Below, one piece after another: positions 9,864-19,241 of a stretch of DNA of 64,000 nt. The first letter of the stretch is position 1; each line of letters opens with the position of its first letter. The DNA is from Planktothrix paucivesiculata PCC 9631 (lineage in GTDB: Bacteria; Cyanobacteriota; Cyanobacteriia; Cyanobacteriales; Microcoleaceae): the NCBI RefSeq assembly GCF_900009265.2, contig NZ_LR734982.1:215164-279163 (forward strand). The letters run 5' to 3'. The notes below the pieces were generated by a model. The model did not search any database and had not been told where the DNA came from. It saw only the letters and a list, made by a program, of their open reading frames with translations. The translations under genes and the position numbers were made by a program.

Positions 9864-10019
9864 TTAAACAACACGCCGGCCAGTCAGTAGGTTATAGACA
9901 ATAGCAATCAGTGCCAAAACCAAAAGAATATGGATTAAGCCGCCTCCAACATTAACTGAGAATCCTAATAACCAGAGGATGAGTAGTACACCAACGGCAC
10001 TCCAGATGATATTAGACAT
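9864..10019 (-). CDS. Small Lmo0937-type membrane protein
   Basis: A 51-residue protein consisting of two hydrophobic segments, MSNIIWSAVGVLLILWLLGF and GLIHILLVLALIAIVYNLLTG, ending in GRRVV. This pattern is that of the Lmo0937 family, short membrane proteins of unknown function often found with stress genes. The start at 10019 is supported by AAGGAG seven bases upstream; a start at 10049 would put that ribosome site inside the gene. It lies 35 bases downstream of the secreted-protein gene and on the same strand as the CsbD gene, suggesting a stress-linked cluster. Confidence 0.75.
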   Translation of the reverse strand: MSNIIWSAVGVLLILWLLGFSVNVGGGLIHILLVLALIAIVYNLLTGRRVV

Positions 10020-10054
10020 ATTTTCTCCTTTTATTGAGATAAAATTCAATGACG

Positions 10055-10480
10055 TTATTTGGTCGGTGGTTCGGGCTTAAATAGATCACGAACATCAGCT
10101 TCTACACCTTTAATGGCTTGACGGTCTTGCTTTGCTGCTTCCTGGGTTTTTCCACCCGGGTTGTAGTCAGGGTTTTTAATACTATCAAGAATCCCTTGTT
10201 GGGTATTCGCATCAAATTGCTGATCGTTTTGAACAACATCGGTTTTCTGGTCATCTGTGATGTTAGCGATCGCTTCTTGGGCCTTATCCTTAACATTACT
10301 GATCATCTCTTTCGCTTGATCCATGATAGCAATTTGAGTCTGCGGTGAATTCATGCCTTGGGTTGATGAACTTGCAGCCCAACTTGATTCCGATGCCAAA
10401 CTAAAGACAAGGGCAGTTGAGAGGAATAAAACCATGCCGATAGACAGCAGGAATTTACGAACTTTGCTAAACAAAATCAT
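10055..10480 (-). CDS. Secreted or lumenal small protein of unknown function
   Basis: A 141-residue protein with a clear signal peptide: positively charged MILFSKVRKF, a hydrophobic core LLSIGMVLFLSTALVFSLA, and a cleavage region SSWAASSS. The mature part is hydrophilic and helical, with an amphipathic stretch (AKEMISNVKDKAQEAIANI) resembling CsbD/LEA-like sequence, and a Pro-rich tail (LFKPEPPTK). A TTG start 11 codons upstream is possible but would spoil the signal peptide. I do not recognise a named family. Its neighbours, a CsbD-like protein and an Lmo0937-type protein, suggest a general or envelope stress role. Confidence 0.7.
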   Translation of the reverse strand: MILFSKVRKFLLSIGMVLFLSTALVFSLASESSWAASSSTQGMNSPQTQIAIMDQAKEMISNVKDKAQEAIANITDDQKTDVVQNDQQFDANTQQGILDSIKNPDYNPGGKTQEAAKQDRQAIKGVEADVRDLFKPEPPTK

Positions 10481-10713
10481 GTTAATATCCAAAATATTTT
10501 TGATGGCTCGCAACTAACTGAGTTTTTTATTCATTGGTAGATCTACCAAAAAATATTTATTTTAAACTGGGGCAAATTATCAGGACTCTCTGGGAAAATT
10601 CGATAAACGCAAACTACACACTATTTTAGGTGTTAAGTTGTTATCGTTTTTACCATTATTTGAAACCGATCTTACGGGTCAAAAATGGTAGAATCCAATG
10701 CCCACATAGCCTT

Positions 10714-10896
10714 TTAGTCCAGTTTAGCTTTGACTTCATCTTTCACATCTTCAACGGTGTGAATCACTTTTGCCTCAGCTTGTTTTTCCTTGCCTTCTGC
10801 CTGATCTTTAGGATCTCCCGTCACGTTACCTACGGTTTCTTGAACCTTACCGGCAATATTTTTAGCGGTGGCTTTCTCTCTATTTTTTAAGCTCAT
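10714..10896 (-). CDS. CsbD-like stress protein
   Basis: A 60-residue, highly charged protein with the CsbD consensus: NIAGKVQETVGNVTGDPKDQAEGKxxQ, a short helical repeat rich in Lys, Glu and Ala. CsbD was described as a sigma-B-dependent stress protein in Bacillus; its biochemical role is unknown. A GGAG motif precedes the ATG by seven bases (TAGGAGCCGATATG). It is the first gene of a three-gene same-strand group, although about 230 bases separate it from the next gene. Confidence 0.85.
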   Translation of the reverse strand: MSLKNREKATAKNIAGKVQETVGNVTGDPKDQAEGKEKQAEAKVIHTVEDVKDEVKAKLD

Positions 10897-11229
10897 ATCG
10901 GCTCCTAGTTACGGTTTTTAAATTTGATATTTACTAATTTGAGCGGTCTTAACAACTCTGTTAATAAATTTCATACTTTTATTGTAGTAGCCTTTTTATA
11001 AATTGATTGCGTTTTTATCAATTAATACAAAAGATATACCATTAGGAATAGAATCTCATCAGGGAATAGGCAATAGGGAATAGGGAACACCAGATAATAC
11101 TTCTGGCTGTTTCATATCCTTTATAAATTATTACAACCTCCGTCTCGCGCTTCGCGCATTGCTATACCTGTAGGGGTAATTGATGAATTAATCCTACAGA
11201 TATAGTTAGGAGGGATCAAGGATACCTGC
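10897..11229. other. Intergenic region with dispersed repeat, no gene seen
   Basis: This 333-base stretch lies between the starts of the CsbD gene and the end of the P450 gene. It contains the CsbD upstream region, a heptamer tract (GGGAATA-type) and the inverse copy of a dispersed repeat listed separately. No open frame with a ribosome site was found. Confidence 0.6.
11062..11167 (-). repeat. Dispersed repeat, copy 1
   Basis: Read on the minus strand it resembles 25131-25227: TTGCTATA-type end, TTGTAATAATTTATAA, GATATGAAACAGCCAGAAGT, ATTATCT, then TGTTCCC/TATTCCC heptamers. The left end here carries a small GCGAAGCGCGAGACGG insertion. Non-coding; see also 58680-58759. Confidence 0.65.
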
Positions 11230-12564
11230 TTAATTGTTTAAACGTCGCAACTGTACTTTTAAACCATCCCGGGGACGGGGAGTGGGAATGGTAATTAAGT
11301 CTAAGGATTGATTGGGTAATAGTTGCCAATCATAATTTCTGACTAATAAAGCGGCAAATAATTTGATCTCTAATTTAGCAAATTCTTTGCCAATACATTC
11401 GCGCATTCCGCCCCCAAAGGGAACCCAACTAAAGGGTTTTGGTTTATCTTCATTGCGGGCTTCACTAAACCGCTCAGGATCAAATTCTTGCGGTTGAAAA
11501 TAAACCGTTTCATCCTGATGGGTTTTGGCAATTTGATATAAAATAGACCAGCCTTTGGGGATAGAATAACCGTTATATTCACAATCTTGAATTACTTCTC
11601 GAAACCCACCGCCAACCGGAGGCACAAACCGCAATACTTCTTTCATCACCTGTTCTAAATAGGTCATGGATTTTAAATCTTCAAAAGTGATGGGTTGAGA
11701 GGGATCAAATTGTTGCTGTTCGGCTCTAATTTTTGCTATAATATCAGGACGCTGACCGACCTGTAAACAGAAGGATGCGATCGCCGAAGTTAAGGTTTCA
11801 TGTCCGGCAAATAATAGGGTTAAAATCTGATCCTTGAGTTCTTCAATTCCGAGTTTGTTTCCGTCTTCATCCTGGGCTTGTAATAATAATCCCAAGGTAT
11901 CTTCCCCAGACTGGGGTTGTTGTTGGCGTTCACGAATTAGGGTTTCTATTTCTGTTAATAATAACTGATGGGATTTACAAGCTCGATTAAATTTTGTTCC
12001 GGGTAAACGCAGGGGAATAGTAAATAGTCCATCACACCAATCTTCAAAGATTTCTTCTAAATGGGTATCGGTAGCTTGCTGTTTTCCAATTAATAATTTA
12101 CAGGCAATATCAAAGGTATATTTCCGTAATTCAGGATACCAAATTAAGGTTGATATTTGTTCCCATTTATGCAAATAACGATGGGTGAAATCTTCCATAG
12201 TCGCAGCATATCCGGCTAAAGCTCTGGGTTGAAAGGCTTGGGATAAAATCTTACGGCGAGACTTATGAATATCTCCCAATTGCATTGATAATGATCCCTG
12301 TCCTAATAATATTCGGGTACTTGGCGGCCAAGCCACAATAAAATATTTATTCTCATTTGCAAATAAAAACCGATTAGCTTCCGATCCCATCATAATTACA
12401 GTGGGACGACCAAAAAGATGGGTTTTAAAGATTGATCCATATTGTTTTTGTCGTTTATCAGCAAAATCAGGATCTCGCAAAAAACTAATGGTTTCACCCA
12501 TCATCGGAAAACCCGATTTACCCGGGGGCAAAGGCAGAGACGTTGTAGATTTAGTTGAGGTCAT
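11230..12564 (-). CDS. Cytochrome P450, CYP120-like
   Basis: A 444-residue soluble P450. The N-terminus has the proline-rich hinge LPLPPGKSGFPMMGETISFL typical of the CYP120/CYP26-like group. Helix I carries FAGHETLTSAIASF, helix K the ExxR motif in KEVLRF, and the heme loop is FGGGMRECIGKEFAKLE with the axial cysteine. Synechocystis CYP120A1 hydroxylates retinoic acid; the substrate of this protein is inferred only by resemblance to that group. No ferredoxin gene is adjacent. It is divergent from an acetyltransferase gene, with 82 bases between the two starts. Confidence 0.9.
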   Translation of the reverse strand: MTSTKSTTSLPLPPGKSGFPMMGETISFLRDPDFADKRQKQYGSIFKTHLFGRPTVIMMGSEANRFLFANENKYFIVAWPPSTRILLGQGSLSMQLGDIHKSRRKILSQAFQPRALAGYAATMEDFTHRYLHKWEQISTLIWYPELRKYTFDIACKLLIGKQQATDTHLEEIFEDWCDGLFTIPLRLPGTKFNRACKSHQLLLTEIETLIRERQQQPQSGEDTLGLLLQAQDEDGNKLGIEELKDQILTLLFAGHETLTSAIASFCLQVGQRPDIIAKIRAEQQQFDPSQPITFEDLKSMTYLEQVMKEVLRFVPPVGGGFREVIQDCEYNGYSIPKGWSILYQIAKTHQDETVYFQPQEFDPERFSEARNEDKPKPFSWVPFGGGMRECIGKEFAKLEIKLFAALLVRNYDWQLLPNQSLDLITIPTPRPRDGLKVQLRRLNN

Positions 12565-12646
12565 AGTGAAGGTAATTGATTAATTTGAACAGAAATGATA
12601 GGATTGAGTCATGATCCAAATGCTAACACTATTTCCTTAAAAGATC

Positions 12647-13285
12647 ATGAATTACGGCCCCTCTCCCCAAACCCGTTATCCCATCCCCGAACAAACTCGA
12701 TTAGTCTATCTGAAAACCATTATTAAAAATCCGAATATTATTGTCGGGGATTATACTTATTATGATGATTTTGAGAACCCAGAAAACTTTGAAAAGAATG
12801 TTTTATACCATTTTGACTTTATCGGAGATCAATTAATTATGGGTAAATTTTGTGCGATCGCTTCCGATGTTAAATTTATCATGAATGGCGGGAATCATCG
12901 CACGGATTGGTTAACTAATTATCCTTTTCCCGTATTTGGAAACGGTTGGGAATCTGCCATGCCCGATTCTTGGCCGTTTAAAGGAAATACGGTAATTGGT
13001 AATGATGTTTGGATCGGATATGGGGCTACAATTATGCCGGGTATTAATATTGGAGATGGGGCAATTATTGGGGCTCAATCAGTTGTGACCCGGGATGTTC
13101 CTCCCTATACAATTGTGGGGGGAAATCCGGCCCAACAAATTCGCAAACGGTTTGAAGATTCTATGATTGAAGACTTATTAAATATCCGATGGTGGGATTG
13201 GGATATTCAGAAGATTACTCGGCATCTTCACGCTATTTGTGGGGCGGATATTGAGGCGTTGCGTCAGGCTTTAGACTCTGAGTAA
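12647..13285 (+). CDS. Vat/CatB-type hexapeptide-repeat acetyltransferase
   Basis: A 212-residue acyltransferase of the left-handed beta-helix (LbH) class. The region YTYYDDFENPENFEKNVLYH, the GKFCAIASDVKFIMNGGNH segment with the catalytic histidine, the PFPVFGNGW loop, and the hexapeptide coils VIGNDVWIGYGATIMPGINI are all characteristic of the xenobiotic acyltransferase (Vat/CatB) subgroup. Family members acetylate streptogramin A or chloramphenicol, but many cyanobacterial members have unknown small-molecule substrates, so resistance should not be assumed. It lies divergent from the P450 gene, which might share a regulatory region. Confidence 0.88.
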   Translation: MNYGPSPQTRYPIPEQTRLVYLKTIIKNPNIIVGDYTYYDDFENPENFEKNVLYHFDFIGDQLIMGKFCAIASDVKFIMNGGNHRTDWLTNYPFPVFGNGWESAMPDSWPFKGNTVIGNDVWIGYGATIMPGINIGDGAIIGAQSVVTRDVPPYTIVGGNPAQQIRKRFEDSMIEDLLNIRWWDWDIQKITRHLHAICGADIEALRQALDSE

Positions 13286-13406
13286 AGAATGGGGGCACGA
13301 AGGTGGAAGCGATTATGCTGACTGAGTTATAATAGGCAAAGGCTGACTCTATTACCTGGGTAGGTGCTTGGAGGTAGCGATCGCTCAAAAAGGAGATAAA
13401 ATTTAG

Positions 13407-13691
13407 TTGGAAATATTTGATTTAATCTTCTTGGATAGTATTGTTGAGAAAATTGAGCGCAAGCACAACGTTCAGACACAGGAGGTAAGAGAAGTTTTTA
13501 TGCGGTTTCCACTTATACGATTTATTGAAAAAGGAAACCGTCAAAATGAAAACGTTTATGCCGCTTATGGTCAAACACAGACGGGACGCTACTTAATTGT
13601 TTTCTTCATCTATAAAGAAGATAATAATGCCTTAATATTATCAGCGAGGGACATGACCAATGCCGAACGAAGAAAATACCGAAATGGCTAG
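13407..13691 (+). CDS. BrnT-like toxin of a type II toxin-antitoxin pair
   Basis: A 94-residue protein. The end ILSARDMTNAERRKYRNG matches the BrnT signature (ARDMT..ERRRY), and the middle YGQTQTGRYLIVFFIYKED fits the RelE-like beta-sheet. BrnT toxins cleave RNA. The start is a TTG at 13407 with AGGAG at 13391-13395, 11 bases upstream; no ATG is available before the fold begins. The next gene overlaps its end by 32 bases, the usual toxin-first arrangement of brnTA-type modules, giving translational coupling. Confidence 0.8.
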   Translation: MEIFDLIFLDSIVEKIERKHNVQTQEVREVFMRFPLIRFIEKGNRQNENVYAAYGQTQTGRYLIVFFIYKEDNNALILSARDMTNAERRKYRNG

Positions 13692-13947
13692 AAGTTCTAT
13701 CTCAAATGCTACCTCCTATGAAGATATAGGAGAGTTTTGGGATGAGCATGATACGGCCGATTATTGGGAGCAAACTTATCCGGTTAAATTTACAATTAAT
13801 CTTAGCCCTAAATCTCCGGTGACATATTACGGTATTGATCAAAGTTTATCTGAAAAAATCAGTGCTGTCGCGGAACAGAAAGGGATGTCTGCGTCAAATC
13901 TTTTAAATTTGTGGGTGCAGGAGAAATTACAGGAAGAAAGGGTTTAA
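13660..13947 (+). CDS. BrnA/CopG-like antitoxin
   Basis: A 95-residue partner of the preceding toxin, overlapping it by 32 bases. It contains the antitoxin motif GEFWDEHDTADYW and a C-terminal ribbon-helix-helix-like stretch (IDQSLSEKISAVAEQKGMSASNLLNLWVQEKL). These features are typical of the CopG-like antitoxins paired with BrnT toxins, which bind DNA and autoregulate. A second in-frame ATG at 13684 is possible. Loss of this gene should expose toxin activity; this is the family expectation. Confidence 0.8.
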   Translation: MPNEENTEMARSSISNATSYEDIGEFWDEHDTADYWEQTYPVKFTINLSPKSPVTYYGIDQSLSEKISAVAEQKGMSASNLLNLWVQEKLQEERV

Positions 13948-13965
13948 GGTGATTCCTCTACCTGG

Positions 13966-14086
13966 GCTAAACTGAGGAATGAAAAATAAATAACTTGCAC
14001 AATTACAACGTGGAAACCTTGATCTACTGTAAACTATTGCTCAATTAGTCACCTTATTGGTTTTTCATTCCTGAGTAGGGTTTAGC
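13966..14086. repeat. Element bounded by inverted repeats
   Basis: Left arm GCTAAACTGAGGAATGAAAAA-like (13966-13986) and right arm TTTTTCATTCCTGAG plus TAGGGTTTAGC (14061-14086) are inverted, with a five-base insertion in the right arm. About 120 bp, non-coding; it could be a MITE or a large stem. Confidence 0.5.
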
Positions 14087-14140
14087 TTAAGATAAAACAT
14101 TTTAACTAGAGATGTCAATTGAGTGTAAAAGGCGTTAGGT

Positions 14141-14227
14141 ATGGATATAATAAATCTTATTTCAGCAATATTGGGACTGTTAGCAGCACCAGGGATAATT
14201 AAATTTATATTTAACCTGGCGAATTAA
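14141..14227 (+). CDS. Possible 28-residue hydrophobic peptide
   Basis: An ATG at 14141 opens a short frame, MDIINLISAILGLLAAPGII followed by KFIFNLAN, ending in TAA. It is almost entirely hydrophobic with a single central Pro-Gly and one Lys, as in small membrane peptides. A weak AGGCG lies eight bases upstream. It may be chance in AT-rich DNA; no family is recognised. Confidence 0.25.
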   Translation: MDIINLISAILGLLAAPGIIKFIFNLAN

Positions 14228-14278
14228 GCCAATTATACTTGATTAAAGGATAGTTTTCCGATTACATATAGTAACATT

Positions 14279-14295
14279 GGTGGGCAAAGCCCACC
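14279..14295. repeat. Short perfect hairpin GGTGGGC-AAA-GCCCACC
   Basis: A seven-base perfect stem with an AAA loop, 30 bases from the 3' end of the minus-strand phosphoglucomutase gene. No T-run follows on that strand, so a terminator role is uncertain; it resembles dispersed palindromes of cyanobacteria. Confidence 0.5.
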
Positions 14296-14324
14296 TTACG
14301 ACTTGGGATTAATTTTACCCAATA

Positions 14325-16013
<1,689 letters not shown>

Positions 16014-16053
16014 TTAACACTTGTGATAAAAATTCAATCAATGATCGACAGAA

Positions 16054-17601
16054 CTAAGAAATACCCGGTTGCACGGATAGGAGAATCTCAAAGGTTGTCC
16101 CTTTTCCGTCTTCAGAAGTACACTTTAATCGACCATTATGTTTTTCCACCACAATTTGCTGAGAAATGGATAAACCTAAACCCGTGCCTTTGCCTAGGGG
16201 TTTAGTGGTGAAAAACGCATTAAAAACTTGGTCTTGCACCGACTTAGGAATTCCCGGGCCATTATCGGAAATAGAAATGCAAATTGCATCTTCTATAATT
16301 GACCCGGGGTGCATTTTGCAGGATTCGGTTTTAATGGTAATTTGTCGAGGAATAGGTTGCTGTTCTAAGGCATCAATCGCATTCGATAGAATGTTCATAA
16401 ATACCTGATTCAGTTGGTTGGGATAGCATTGGACTAAGGGAATTTCTCCATAGTCTTTAATCACTTGAATTTCTGCATGATTTCCCTTGGATTTTAGTTG
16501 ATTATGCAGAATTTTTAGGGTTCCATCTAAACCCCCATGAATATCGGCTAATACCATTTCCTGTTGATCTAGGCGAGAAAAGTTCCGTAAAGATAGGGCT
16601 AAATCATATAAACGATTCGCGCCTAAGCGCATAAATTCTAAACTCTGGGGTAATTCATTAATAATGGTATTAACGTCCGATGCTTGAATAAAATCTCGGA
16701 TTTCTGAAGCGGGTTCCGGGTAATACTGCTGATAGAGTTTGACTAGCTCCATAAGCGTCTGAATATCCTGATTAACGTAGGTCAGATTTCCGTGAATGGA
16801 ACTAATCGGGTTTTTAATTTCATGGGCAATTTCGGTCATCATTTGCCCCAAACTAGACATTTTTTCGGCTTGGATTAGTTGGGCTTGGGTTTGTCGTAAA
16901 TCTTGTAGGGTTTTTTCCAGTTGTAATGCTCTTTCCCGCTCTTGAATTTCTGAAACTCTTAAATTAGCTTCGACCTGTTTTCGTTGGGTAATATCCCGGA
17001 CAATGGCTAAAATTTCATGGCTGCCACTTTTCACATAACGCGCTTCATAATGATGCCAGTCTTTATCACCTCTTACCACATATTCACCCACTTGAATTTG
17101 ACCGGTTTCTAGGGTTTTTTCCAGATAATATCTTGTCCAATCAGCCAAATCCTTGGGAAACACATCTTCAATTTTTTTGCCAATTATATCCTCGATATCG
17201 AGCCGATGAAGATTTTGCTTATCGGGATAATAATCGACCACTACGCCTTCATTACTAATGCAGAACATTAAATCAGGAATCGCTTGAATTAAACTGATGG
17301 TTTTAGCTTCTGCTTGTTCTAAAACCTTGGTCATTTGATCATATTGTTCTTGAATGGGATTGACTTTTTGATTCTCTAAATGAAGGGAAACCAAGGTAGA
17401 ACTTGCCAGTGATGTTTTCAGTTGATGAATTTCTTGATGGGCTTTTCCTAGTTCTTTATCTAAATAATTCCGTTCGGCGATTAAGCGTTCATAATCCGCT
17501 AGTATTCTGTCTAAAATAGCATTTTGGTTTAAATCTTCCCATACTGGATCAAACATGGGGGTGTAGTTAAATGAATCTTTTTGGAAAAGGTGCTGACTCA
17601 T
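16054..17601 (-). CDS. Soluble PAS sensor histidine kinase
   Basis: A 515-residue kinase without membrane segments. Residues 20-70 and 85-110 form coiled coil; a PAS domain covers about 100-215 (SLIQAIPDLMFCISNEG to VRDITQRKQVE); a second coiled coil (ERALQLEKTLQDLRQTQAQL) leads to the HisKA-like region EKMSSLGQMMTEIAHEIKNP with the phospho-histidine in AHEIKNP. The ATPase has N (NILSNAIDAL), G1 (DNGPGIP), F and G2 (GKGTGLGLSIS) boxes. There is no receiver or DNA-binding domain, so a separate regulator must exist. The ATG at 17601 has AAGGAG about nine bases upstream. Its C-terminal half is a clear paralogue of the kinase at 21149-23938. Confidence 0.92.
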   Translation of the reverse strand: MSQHLFQKDSFNYTPMFDPVWEDLNQNAILDRILADYERLIAERNYLDKELGKAHQEIHQLKTSLASSTLVSLHLENQKVNPIQEQYDQMTKVLEQAEAKTISLIQAIPDLMFCISNEGVVVDYYPDKQNLHRLDIEDIIGKKIEDVFPKDLADWTRYYLEKTLETGQIQVGEYVVRGDKDWHHYEARYVKSGSHEILAIVRDITQRKQVEANLRVSEIQERERALQLEKTLQDLRQTQAQLIQAEKMSSLGQMMTEIAHEIKNPISSIHGNLTYVNQDIQTLMELVKLYQQYYPEPASEIRDFIQASDVNTIINELPQSLEFMRLGANRLYDLALSLRNFSRLDQQEMVLADIHGGLDGTLKILHNQLKSKGNHAEIQVIKDYGEIPLVQCYPNQLNQVFMNILSNAIDALEQQPIPRQITIKTESCKMHPGSIIEDAICISISDNGPGIPKSVQDQVFNAFFTTKPLGKGTGLGLSISQQIVVEKHNGRLKCTSEDGKGTTFEILLSVQPGIS

Positions 17602-18090
17602 ATCTGGATTTCTCCTTTATGCTATATATATAATTCAGCCTTTCGGGATAACTCCTAAAAGGTTTATTGGGTCATTGAATCAATACTAATATCGAAGCTA
17701 CACCCCTAACCCATGGAAGCATTAACCGAAATTGTATAAGTGGGGTATAACAGATACAGGTTCTGTTTTTGAAACCCTCAAACAATTGACTGATAAAGAC
17801 TTACAGCCTTTTTTTCATGATTTTTACTAAAATAGAGCCAGTGTTCAGCTTTTACCGCACGTTATTAGCATACTTTAACTTAACAAGTCTCCTAGTTTTA
17901 GTAATCTAAATTACAAAAAAGGTTAATTTTCTTTAAACTGATTTCTAAGAGGTTAACATAACACAATAAATATCTACTTTTAATTATAATAATTTAACAA
18001 TGATTAAAATATTATAAAATTATTATAAAATTATTCTTGGATTTCGCTTAAATTGTCAATTTAGGGTAAAATCCTTTGCAAGTTTGAACC
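17602..18090. other. AT-rich non-coding region with a possible gene scrap
   Basis: This stretch is mostly AT-rich. On the plus strand, 17735-17830 can be read as a short peptide WGITDTGSVFETLKQL then TDKDLQPFFHDFY before a stop, preceded in another frame by MEALTEI at 17713. This has amino-acid composition like a real protein but is broken; it may be a remnant. Otherwise nothing was recognised. Confidence 0.3.
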
Positions 18091-18504
18091 CTAAAGACTA
18101 TCGGTAACACGACTAAAATTAAAGTCTTGAACCTTGACTCCAGGGGCAACCACATTCTCATAGCATTTAACGCCACTTAAGGCATCCACATTATGGAATA
18201 GTTTTGGTAAACTTTGATTAAAGCTGAATCACACAGTTTGTGTTAATTGTTCAATCGGTAAATATAGCACACTTGAAGCACTGCGGTGTCTCCGGGCTGA
18301 ATTCGTTTCAATCTTGGCAGTGATACTAAAATTGGCGGCGGTAAAATGCTCACCAGCCTTAATTTCCCCGGAATTAGCCATGGCGTACAACATCACCTAG
18401 CTACTGAGGTTTTCCGATGCTTCCCGTTGAAATTTAGCACTTAATTGGCATACTTGCTCAACAATTTCGCGTCTGCGTAAATAGGATAAAACTTTTTTCC
18501 CGAT
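18091..18504 (-). pseudogene. Decayed gene with lost start codon and two in-frame stops
   Basis: On the minus strand a single frame of about 137 codons reads KKVLSYLRRREIVEQVCQL, then AKFQREASENLSS, stop (TAG), VMLYAMANSGEIKAGEHF, TAANFSITAKIETNSARRH, then LYLPIEQLTQTV, stop (TGA), FSFNQSLPKLFHNVDALS, and VAPGVKVQDFNFSRVTDSL with a final TAG. It is preceded by GGAGG and, at the correct spacing, ATC where an ATG would be expected. There is no frameshift. The composition and ribosome site suggest a recently silenced gene of unknown function; I recognise no family. Sequencing error would be a less likely reason for three separate defects. Confidence 0.6.
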
Positions 18505-18515
18505 TTAATCCTCCA

Positions 18516-19172
18516 TTAAGAATGAATAGTCCCCATTAACCAGCGTGTAAGAGCTCCATCATCTTCGGTTTGGGAACGTTTTAATGCTTCACTAACTAGG
18601 GCTATTTTTAATCCGGGCAAAACTTGGGATTCTTCGATTAATCGACTTCCTTGGTTTTCAACCGCAAAGGCTAAAATTGTATTATCTTCAACATTCACCA
18701 CCCAATATTCTTGAATCCCTAATTTTTCATAGAGTAATCTTTTTCGACCAATATCATCAACAAAAGAGGATGCAGCTATTTCAACAATTAAGTTAGGGGA
18801 GGTAAATTCATCTAAATTAATCGGGGAATTATTGCGAGGGGGAAATTGGAAGTTATCCCCAATATAAAATCCCATATCAGGTTGACTTTCTCGCATTCCG
18901 GTTTTTCTAAAGGATGGATTTGTTAACTCTTTAATCCGAATATTTTTTAAAGCAGCATAAATAACAATCACGGTAGAAATAATTGAATTATCCTGACTGT
19001 GTGCTGAACCTAGTGGTGCCATTTCTATCCTCACATATCCTTGATCATAATAAAATTTACCCTCAGCATATTGAGGATTCTCGGTTAAGGCTAAAAATTC
19101 TTCCCAGGTTGCTTTTACCCAGGTATCCGTCGGTATTGTGATTAAAGGAGGAGCTTGAACCATCATTAACAC
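18516..19172 (-). CDS. Uma2-family (DUF820) PD-(D/E)XK nuclease-like protein
   Basis: A 218-residue member of the large cyanobacterial Uma2 group of restriction-endonuclease-fold proteins. The N-terminal half has TWVKATWEEFLALTENPQYA and a tract with YVRIEMAPLGSAHS; the putative active site is D in SQPDMGFYIG, E in LIVEIAASS and K in GRKRLLYEKLG, followed by the standard IQEYWVVN. Natural substrates are unknown; the family is very abundant in cyanobacteria and often linked to mobile or regulatory loci. The start may be any of three nearby ATGs; I kept the first. Upstream lies the divergent uvrC gene. Confidence 0.85.
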   Translation of the reverse strand: MLMMVQAPPLITIPTDTWVKATWEEFLALTENPQYAEGKFYYDQGYVRIEMAPLGSAHSQDNSIISTVIVIYAALKNIRIKELTNPSFRKTGMRESQPDMGFYIGDNFQFPPRNNSPINLDEFTSPNLIVEIAASSFVDDIGRKRLLYEKLGIQEYWVVNVEDNTILAFAVENQGSRLIEESQVLPGLKIALVSEALKRSQTEDDGALTRWLMGTIHS

Positions 19173-19241
19173 CTGAACCTTAGTCTTGTTATAATAGGAT
19201 TATAGCAATTTAATTTTTTACATTCAAGTCTCAATTAAACT

